Assembly (NCBI GenBank): GCA_947624105.1
Contig: CANQIX010000004.1
Span: 1-49,763 of the forward strand
DNA from: an uncultured Clostridia bacterium
Lineage (GTDB): Bacteria; Bacillota; Clostridia; Christensenellales; UBA1242
Length of the DNA: 49,763 nt
Direction of reading: 5' to 3'
The position numbers and the translations under genes were made by a program. This document shows, one piece after another, positions 44,070-49,763 of the stretch (within the stretch, counting starts at the first letter, position 1; each line of letters opens with the position of its first letter). The notes under the pieces are model-generated. The model did no database searches, was not told where the DNA came from, and saw nothing but the letters and a program-made list of their open reading frames with translations.

Positions 44070-44135
44070 ATAAAAATTCTGCTATCAAATCAAAATACCA
44101 TTTGGTTTAGAAAAAGCGGGCTGCGATTATGTCCT

Positions 44136-44648
44136 CTAAAGCCTATCTGTGGTGATGGCGGAATTGCGTGCGGAAAGTAGGGTATCTTTCCAGACGTCGG
44201 CATCAAAATGTCCGTTTGCACTGCTGGTGCTTTGCAAAACGACGTAGTTTATGTTTAGCCCTCTAAAGTTGTCGCCATACTTTTCAAAAATCGTCTTGCC
44301 GTTGAAGACTATTAGTTCGATTTGCGAATTTTCTAGCACGCGTTTTAAGTCGTTGAACTTTGGATCTCTTATCGATTTATCGCTTGAGCCGTTTATCACG
44401 CACGAAGAAATCATATCCCAAAGGGCAACATCATTATCGCGCAAAATTTTAAGGCGGTCGGCATAGGTATCTAAGGGCTTTTGCGCATTAAAAACGCTTC
44501 CAATCACCTTCCAAAATCTGTTCGTTTTGTTTGCGTAATATTCTTTTTTCTGGCGGCTTATCTCAGACGGAAACGTTCCTAAAATTAAAACTTTGCTCGT
44601 GTTTGAGTAAATCGGCTCTAGTCCGTAAACTCTGTCTGTTTTTTGCAT
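44136..44648 (-). CDS. Uracil/hypoxanthine-DNA glycosylase superfamily protein (family 6-like)
   Basis: A 170-residue paralogue of the protein at 43330, with normal family length. LILGTFPSEIS (21-31) and YYANKTNRFWK (37-47) hold the conserved Asn43; LQSTSSANGHF near residue 147 is the second active-site motif. The start at 44648 was chosen because GAGGAG ends six bases upstream, whereas an ATG at 44654 abuts that site. It follows the ADP-ribosylglycohydrolase-GNAT gene by 19 bases and is probably co-transcribed with it. Confidence 0.85.
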   Translation of the reverse strand: MQKTDRVYGLEPIYSNTSKVLILGTFPSEISRQKKEYYANKTNRFWKVIGSVFNAQKPLDTYADRLKILRDNDVALWDMISSCVINGSSDKSIRDPKFNDLKRVLENSQIELIVFNGKTIFEKYGDNFRGLNINYVVLQSTSSANGHFDADVWKDTLLSARNSAITTDRL

Positions 44649-44667
44649 AAACATCTCCTCTGCATTG

Positions 44668-45894
44668 TCAGTTGCTGTGCTTTTTGCTATACTCTGGGTC
44701 GTATTTCATACCCGCACCGATGCCATCATAAGGGCGCGCAACAAAGCCGAATTTTTCGTAAACTCCCTCTCTCCCTTTCGATGCGCCAAGATACATATAT
44801 GTGTCGTTGTCTTCTATGGTTTTATACCACTTAACAACCTCTTCCATAAGCAATCTGCCAACACCCTTGCCTTGATAATCCTTTGCAACCACAACGTCAT
44901 AGACGGTGTAATAAGAGCCATCTCCAACAACGCGCACCATTCCAACAATCCTGTCGCCGTCATAGATTGAAACGGCAAAAACATTGCTTTGTCTGTGCAT
45001 ATTTATTTTATCTTCATCGCGCCCGCCCCAACCGACAGATTCAAACAACTCGTTAAACTCCGCATTGCTTGGGAACTTTTTTTCTATTCTAAAATTCATA
45101 GTTTTCCTCTGTTTTTGTATATCTTTAAATTCGTTAACTGCGCTAAGTAAATCCGCGTCCAGAAAAGCAAGCGCCTGCTTTTCAACTTGCTCTGGCACGC
45201 CATAATACGCCCCTGCAATTGCCCCACAAATAGCGCCTGTGGTGTCGCAATCTCCACCGATAGAAACGGCATTTCGAATCGCGTCCTCGAAATCGGTTGA
45301 AATCAAAAAGCAGAAAATCGCCTGCGGAACGGTGTCTTGGCATTTAAGAGTGTATTTGTAAGTCTGCTGCAAGGTTTTGAAGTCGAAGTCTAAGGAGTAA
45401 TAGTTCTTTTCGATATACTCCTTAATCTCCTCTTTTTTCTTCCCGTTTAGCGCAAGCCAAACAGCAACCGCAGTCGCCTCTGCACCCTTTAACCCTTCCT
45501 CGTGATTATGCGTAACCTCAGTAACCTTTTTTGAAAGCGACTTCACTTCGTCTAAACTGTTTGCAAAATACGCAACCGAAGAAACGCGCATCGCCGCACC
45601 ATTGCCAAGAGAGTTATATGGCTTTGGATTTTTACTTTCAATCCACAAGAAGAAGTTTTTTCCATATCCTGCGTTTAGGTATCTTTCGCCATACTCTCGC
45701 ATACACCTAACCGCGCAATTTGACAAATCGGCATAGTTTCCATTGCAGTCGGCAAGTGCCTTAAACAAAGCAATCGTCATCACAGTGTCGTCTGTAAATC
45801 TGCACCCCTCACTAAAAAGTGGAAAGTCTTTTGTTTTTATGTTGTGAAATTCATATTTCGAGCCGACAATATCTCCAACAATCGCACCTATCAT
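44668..45894 (-). CDS. ADP-ribosylglycohydrolase fused to a GNAT acetyltransferase
   Basis: A 408-residue two-domain protein. Residues 1-255 are a DraG-type ADP-ribosylglycohydrolase: GDIVGSKYEF (7-16), the metal site TDDTVMT (34-40), NGAAMRV (98-104) and GGDCDTT (213-219). It would remove ADP-ribose from a protein, nucleic acid or small molecule. Residues 266-408 are a complete GNAT domain: MNFRIEKKFPSNAEFNELFE, then VVVAKDYQGKGVGRLLMEEV (335-354) with the acetyl-CoA loop. The linker is only about ten residues (DIQKQRKT). An internal ribosome binding site precedes Met266. First gene of an operon with a DNA glycosylase. Confidence 0.88.
   Translation of the reverse strand: MIGAIVGDIVGSKYEFHNIKTKDFPLFSEGCRFTDDTVMTIALFKALADCNGNYADLSNCAVRCMREYGERYLNAGYGKNFFLWIESKNPKPYNSLGNGAAMRVSSVAYFANSLDEVKSLSKKVTEVTHNHEEGLKGAEATAVAVWLALNGKKKEEIKEYIEKNYYSLDFDFKTLQQTYKYTLKCQDTVPQAIFCFLISTDFEDAIRNAVSIGGDCDTTGAICGAIAGAYYGVPEQVEKQALAFLDADLLSAVNEFKDIQKQRKTMNFRIEKKFPSNAEFNELFESVGWGGRDEDKINMHRQSNVFAVSIYDGDRIVGMVRVVGDGSYYTVYDVVVAKDYQGKGVGRLLMEEVVKWYKTIEDNDTYMYLGASKGREGVYEKFGFVARPYDGIGAGMKYDPEYSKKHSN
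45097..45111 (-). promoter_or_regulatory. Internal ribosome binding site before the GNAT domain
   Basis: AGAGG (45106-45110) lies six bases before the in-frame ATG at 45099-45097, which begins what looks like an ordinary stand-alone GNAT N-terminus. It could yield a free GNAT protein in addition to the fusion, or be the fossil of two formerly separate genes. Confidence 0.5.
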
Positions 45895-45918
45895 TGCACT
45901 TCTCCTTTACACAAAGTT

Positions 45919-45946
45919 ATTTTAGCATACTGCAAAATTAAATCAA
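45919..45946 (-). promoter_or_regulatory. Promoter of the ADP-ribosylglycohydrolase-GNAT operon
   Basis: TTGATT (45941-45946), 16-base spacer, TAAAAT (45919-45924) with an extended TG one base upstream, reading left; AAAGGAG follows before the ATG. Confidence 0.7.
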
Positions 45947-46024
45947 ATTTATTTTAAGAGAATTTTTGCTTGCCGGCAATTTGACAAAAATCGATATTAT
46001 TTTTTCTTAATTTTTGTGAATTTA

Positions 46025-46053
46025 TTGACAAATGAAAAATATAGTAGTAATAT
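46025..46053 (+). promoter_or_regulatory. Promoter of the marR-ABC exporter operon
   Basis: TTGACA (46025-46030), 17-base spacer, TAATAT (46048-46053); transcription should begin near 46060. Confidence 0.85.
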
Positions 46054-46061
46054 ATCGATTA

Positions 46062-46075
46062 GTTCAAAAATGAAC
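46062..46075. promoter_or_regulatory. Candidate MarR operator at the transcription start
   Basis: GTTCA-AAAA-TGAAC, a perfect inverted repeat immediately after the expected transcript start, suited to autorepression of the operon by the MarR protein it encodes. Confidence 0.65.
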
Positions 46076-46103
46076 AATTCAATTTAGGACAAACAGAGGA
46101 ATT

Positions 46104-46538
46104 ATGAAAGACGAAAATTCACTTATTGGTTTTGCTAGAAATGCCTTTTTGCTTAAACACAAAATCGATGAAAAAGTTGGAAAAGAGTTTGGTATTCACC
46201 CAATCGAAGTGAATATCATAACTTTTGTGTATAAGTTTGGCGACAACGCTACCGCAACACACATCGAAAAGGAACACAACTTTAAGAAAAACACGATATC
46301 CGTGCATATCGACAACCTCGTAAAGCAAGGATATTTAAAACGCGAGGAAAGAGAGAACGATAGGCGCGCAATAAATCTTTCTCTCACCGAAAAGTCAACC
46401 ATTATCGCTCGCCGATGCATAAAAGAAAATAATGCTTTAAAGAGTAAACTTTTTGAAGGGCTAAGCGAGGACGAACTTGAAGAGATTTTTCGTTTCTTTG
46501 CAATCATCAACAACAACGCGCAAAAATTGCTTAACTAG
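46104..46538 (+). CDS. MarR-family transcriptional regulator
   Basis: A 144-residue winged-helix protein. The DNA-binding part spans about 35-95: ATATHIEKEHNFKKNTISVH (helix-turn-helix), then LVKQGYLKREERENDRRAIN, which contains the wing with the typical D-R-R. Flanking helices form the dimer interface. CAGAGGAAT precedes the ATG. It is followed by two ABC exporter genes, a common arrangement for drug- or metabolite-responsive efflux, with the regulator released by the exported compound (family knowledge). Confidence 0.92.
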   Translation: MKDENSLIGFARNAFLLKHKIDEKVGKEFGIHPIEVNIITFVYKFGDNATATHIEKEHNFKKNTISVHIDNLVKQGYLKREERENDRRAINLSLTEKSTIIARRCIKENNALKSKLFEGLSEDELEEIFRFFAIINNNAQKLLN

Positions 46539-46546
46539 GAGTGGAT

Positions 46547-48322
46547 ATGTTTAAGATATTTAGATATTTAAAAAAGAAAGATTGGTTTTATATTTTGATT
46601 GGAGTCGCCCTTATCGTCTTCCAAGTTTGGCTGGAAATTACAATGACAAGGCAAAACGGAAAATTAACCGGTGCGATTTCGATTGACCCAGTGGATATGT
46701 CAAGTGTGTGGATTCACGGCGGAATTATGCTTGCGTGCGCTGCCGGAAGTTTGATAGGCTCGATTATCTGCGGCTATTTTATCTCTACCGTTGCGGCAAA
46801 CTTTGCAAAGAATCTTCGCCTTGCGCTGTTTGACAAAGTGGCAAGTTTTGGAAACAGAGAAATCAACTCCTTTTCAACTCCAAGTCTTATCACAAGAACG
46901 ACAAACGACGTTGTGCAGATGCAAATGATGATTGCTATGGGGCTTCAAGTTGCCATCAAAGCGCCTGTAACTGCCATTTGGGCAATCTGCGACATCTCCG
47001 GCACAAACCTAGAGTGGACGACGGCAGTTGTGCTGACAATTATCACTATTGTTGTGATGTTTGCGATAATAATTGGCCTATGCTATCCAAGATTTAAAAA
47101 GATACAAAAACTCACCGACGACCTCAACGAAATCACTCGTGAAAATATAAGCGGTGTAAGAGTTATCCGTGCATACAACGCTGACGAATATCAAGCAAAG
47201 AAGTTTGAAAAAGTCAACGACGCCGTAACAAAAAATCACCTTTTCACTGCACGCGTTATGGGACTTATGATGCCGGTTATCAACCTCTGTATGAACGGAC
47301 TAAGACTTGCGATATATTGGATTTCCGCTCTGCTTATGAACGGAATAGTTGCCGAATCTCCACAAGATATAAGTTTTATAGCGGAGAGATTAGCACTTAT
47401 CGAACAAATGACGCAATTTTTGCAACAAGCATCGCTTGTGGTTGGTGCTTTTATGATGCTTATTATGATTTTTGTTATGCTGCCAAGAACACTTGTATCA
47501 GCAAAGCGTATCAACGAAGTTCTAGACACCGTTCCATCGATAACCTACCCAGATGCAGACCCAACAACCGACAAACGAGGCGAAATTGAATTTAAAGACG
47601 TTTCGTTTGCCTATCCAGACGGAAAAGAGGCGTGCATCGAAAATATCAACTTTAAGATTAAGCAAGGCGAAACGTTTGCCATTATCGGCGCAACTGGTTC
47701 TGGTAAATCGACGATTATCAACCTTATCCCTCGTTTCTTTGATGCCACACAAGGCGAGATTTTACTTGACGGCGTGAACATTAAAAACTATAAAAAAGAC
47801 ACCCTTCAAAAGATGGTTTCAATCGCCCCTCAAAAAGCGGCTTTGTTTAAGGGCAGCATAAAGTCGAATGTAACCTATGGTGCAGACGGCGATGCTGCAA
47901 ACAACGAGGAGAGAATTATGCGCGCTTTGAAGATTGCAAAAGCGGACTTTGTGGACGATTTGAAAGACGGCGTAGATTCTGCCGTTGCGCAAGGCGGAAC
48001 AAACTTTTCTGGCGGGCAGAAACAGAGATTGTCGATTGCGCGTGCCGTTTTTAAAGATGCAGAGATAATGATTTTTGATGACACCTTTTCGGCGCTAGAT
48101 TACAAAACAGATATGCTTGTAAGAAAAGCCGTAAAAGAAAATTTGCAAGGCACAACCGTCATAATCGTTGCACAACGAATTGGAACAATCAAAAATGCCG
48201 ACCAAATTCTCGTGCTAGACAAAGGGCAAGTTGTTGGACTTGGAAAGCACGAAGATTTGCTTAAAAATTGTCCAACTTACAATCAAATTGCGCTGTCGCA
48301 ACTAAGCAAGGAGGAATTGTAA
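46547..48322 (+). CDS. ABC exporter half-transporter with degenerate ATP site
   Basis: A 591-residue type IV (B-family) ABC exporter half: six membrane helices in residues 1-320, then the nucleotide-binding domain with Walker A GATGSGKST (about 381-389), signature FSGGQKQR (about 487) and Walker B IMIFDDTFSALD. The catalytic Glu after Walker B is Asp, and the switch histidine is Gln (VAQRIGT). Both substitutions mark the degenerate subunit of heterodimeric exporters such as TM287/288 and BmrCD. The ATG at 46547 was chosen because AGGAG ends five bases before it; a GTG at 46541 overlaps that site. Confidence 0.93.
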   Translation: MFKIFRYLKKKDWFYILIGVALIVFQVWLEITMTRQNGKLTGAISIDPVDMSSVWIHGGIMLACAAGSLIGSIICGYFISTVAANFAKNLRLALFDKVASFGNREINSFSTPSLITRTTNDVVQMQMMIAMGLQVAIKAPVTAIWAICDISGTNLEWTTAVVLTIITIVVMFAIIIGLCYPRFKKIQKLTDDLNEITRENISGVRVIRAYNADEYQAKKFEKVNDAVTKNHLFTARVMGLMMPVINLCMNGLRLAIYWISALLMNGIVAESPQDISFIAERLALIEQMTQFLQQASLVVGAFMMLIMIFVMLPRTLVSAKRINEVLDTVPSITYPDADPTTDKRGEIEFKDVSFAYPDGKEACIENINFKIKQGETFAIIGATGSGKSTIINLIPRFFDATQGEILLDGVNIKNYKKDTLQKMVSIAPQKAALFKGSIKSNVTYGADGDAANNEERIMRALKIAKADFVDDLKDGVDSAVAQGGTNFSGGQKQRLSIARAVFKDAEIMIFDDTFSALDYKTDMLVRKAVKENLQGTTVIIVAQRIGTIKNADQILVLDKGQVVGLGKHEDLLKNCPTYNQIALSQLSKEEL

Positions 48323-48323
48323 T

Positions 48324-49763
48324 ATGCCAGGGCCAATGAGAAGAATGGCAAATATGCCAAAAGAAAAAACAGATTTTAAATCACTCAAAAAACTTGCCGT
48401 CTTTTGCAAAAAATACCTTCCTTTTATCATTATTTCGGTTGTTTTAGCAATCGGCGGAGCAATTTGCTCGATAATAGGGCCAGAAAAACTTGGTTCTTTA
48501 AGTGAGGAATTAAAAAGCGGAATAATGAATCCTGAGGGAATAAATGTGTCTACCTTTGGCAACATCTGCATCTCCCTTATCGTGATATATGGAATCGGCT
48601 TGGTTGTTGGATATGTCAGTCAGTTTATTATGGCAACAGTTACACAACGCATTTCAAAACGACTTCGCACTTCTATCAACGAAAAGATAAGCAAAGTTCC
48701 ATTAAACTATTTTGACACAACCACCAAAGGCGACCTTTTGTCGAGAGTTACAAACGACGTCGACATCATAAGTCAAACGCTTGGGCAAAGTGTTGCAAAC
48801 TTTGTAAGTGCATTCACGCTTGTTATTGGAGTGCTTGTCAAGATGTTTTCAAAGAACTGGATTTTCGCTCTGCTTGCCATTGCAACTTCCCTTTTAGGAT
48901 TTTTGTTTATGGGAATCATCTTGCGCAAATCACAAAAACACTTTAACAAAAAACAAGTTGACCTTGGCATTATGGACGGACAAATTGAAGAAGTCTTCAC
49001 AAATCACAATATCGTGCTTTCGTTTGGCGCACAAAACTATGAACTTGAAAAGTTTAGCAAGGTAAACGACGACCTATATGTCGACAACAAAAAATCACAA
49101 TTTTTATCTGGAATGATGATGCCAATTGTGAATTTTGTAGGAAATCTATCTAATATCATTATGTTTGTTGTCGGCGCTCTGTTTATCTCGATGGGCAATC
49201 CAATGTTTTCGTATGGAAACATCATTGAATTTGCCATCTACGCAAGTTTGTTCTCTCAATCGCTGTCAACTTTAGCGCAATCGCTCACCTCCTTCCAACA
49301 AGCATCTGCCGCATCGCGAAGAGTGTTTGAATTTTTGGAAGTTAAGGAGATGGAAAGCGAAGAAAACAAAACAATCAAACTTGAAAGGGTTGCCGGAAAC
49401 ATCGAATTTAAGGATGTAAATTTTGGCTATCTCCCTGACAAGACAATCATTCACGATTTCTCTGTCAACCTCCACGCCGGACAAAAAGTGGCAATTGTTG
49501 GTCCAACCGGAGCAGGAAAAACCACCATCGTCAACCTTTTGATGCGTTTCTATGAATGCAACGGCGACATCACTATTGACGGCGTATCGACAAAAGATAT
49601 GAAGAGAGATGATGTGCAAGCGCTGTTTGATATGATTTTGCAAGATACGTGGCTGTTTAACGGAACGATAAGAGAAAACCTTATCTTCAATCAAAAAGAT
49701 GTTCCAGATTCAAAACTTGACGAGGTGTGCGAGGCTGTGGGGCTTAAACACTTTATAAGCACA
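48324..49763 (+). CDS. ABC exporter half-transporter, second subunit (3' end outside window)
   Basis: 480 residues visible; starts after AAGGAGG and one base after the previous stop. A cytoplasmic N-terminus of about 30 residues (PGPMRRMANMPKEKTDFKS) precedes six membrane helices. The nucleotide-binding domain has Walker A GPTGAGKTT (about 393-401) and the Q-loop MILQDTWLFNGTIREN. The signature, Walker B and switch motifs lie beyond the right edge, so whether this is the catalytically complete partner cannot be seen, though pairing with a degenerate first subunit predicts it. Confidence 0.93.
   Translation, partial: MPGPMRRMANMPKEKTDFKSLKKLAVFCKKYLPFIIISVVLAIGGAICSIIGPEKLGSLSEELKSGIMNPEGINVSTFGNICISLIVIYGIGLVVGYVSQFIMATVTQRISKRLRTSINEKISKVPLNYFDTTTKGDLLSRVTNDVDIISQTLGQSVANFVSAFTLVIGVLVKMFSKNWIFALLAIATSLLGFLFMGIILRKSQKHFNKKQVDLGIMDGQIEEVFTNHNIVLSFGAQNYELEKFSKVNDDLYVDNKKSQFLSGMMMPIVNFVGNLSNIIMFVVGALFISMGNPMFSYGNIIEFAIYASLFSQSLSTLAQSLTSFQQASAASRRVFEFLEVKEMESEENKTIKLERVAGNIEFKDVNFGYLPDKTIIHDFSVNLHAGQKVAIVGPTGAGKTTIVNLLMRFYECNGDITIDGVSTKDMKRDDVQALFDMILQDTWLFNGTIRENLIFNQKDVPDSKLDEVCEAVGLKHFIST

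Noticed and set aside
45970-45979. TTGCCGGCAA palindrome between the ADP-ribosylglycohydrolase and marR promoters
   Set aside because: Short, single copy, upstream of both promoters and without a partner site; too little to call an operator.

Overview
The window looks like a chromosomal segment of a low-GC Firmicute (Bacillota), most likely an uncultured Clostridia-type bacterium. The reasons are AT-rich DNA, strong AGGAGG-type ribosome binding sites, TTGACN-17-TANNNT promoters, TGA used as an ordinary stop, a type II murB, the block PHP-whiA-dnaE-pfkA, a KOW-domain protein between map and infA, a zinc-type S14 and zinc-ligand S4, and a SAM-I (S-box) riboswitch. Nothing in the sequence fixes genus or species.

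Layout. 1-5.9 kb: a divergent glycerol / lyso-lipid cluster. Two FAD oxidoreductases of the glycerol-3-phosphate dehydrogenase-associated type read leftwards; glycerol kinase, a lysophospholipase-like hydrolase and a YhhN/TMEM86 (lysoplasmalogenase-type) membrane protein read rightwards. 5.9-8.8 kb: a PnuC-type transporter and groES-groEL. 8.8-16.3 kb: murB-dtd and then PHP phosphatase-whiA-dnaE-pfkA, tightly overlapping, all leftward. 16.4-32.2 kb: one uninterrupted leftward S10-spc-alpha superoperon (rpsJ to rplQ, including secY, adk, map, infA, rpoA), driven by a consensus promoter with a roughly 235-nt leader. 32.3-34.1 kb: a Cys-rich mini-protein, an unrecognised protein and a CrtO-like membrane protein.

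34.2-37.0 kb is an accessory islet right after tRNA-Asn: a coiled-coil membrane protein, a 60-residue repeat peptide, an XRE regulator, and a TM2 protein divergent from a second XRE regulator with two palindromic operators. 37.1-42.3 kb: a metallophosphoesterase, an orphan gene controlled by a SAM-I riboswitch, a GNAT acetyltransferase, a Na+/Ca2+ exchanger-family antiporter, and an NfeD-SPFH pair. 42.5-45.9 kb is a second islet after tRNA-Thr: an unrecognised protein, two paralogous family-6-type uracil/hypoxanthine-DNA glycosylases, and an ADP-ribosylglycohydrolase fused to a GNAT domain. 46.0-49.8 kb: a MarR regulator with an apparent autoregulatory operator, followed by a heterodimeric ABC exporter whose second gene runs off the right edge.

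The most interesting signals are: (i) a complete SAM-I riboswitch with terminator and antiterminator in front of a gene with no recognisable methionine/SAM function; (ii) the XRE/TM2 switch, where one operator fills the -35/-10 spacer and the regulator mRNA appears leaderless; (iii) the ADP-ribosylglycohydrolase-GNAT fusion that keeps a ribosome binding site at the join; (iv) the tandem DNA glycosylase paralogues; and (v) small proteins (38 and 60 residues). All functional calls come from reading motifs by eye; no searches were run.
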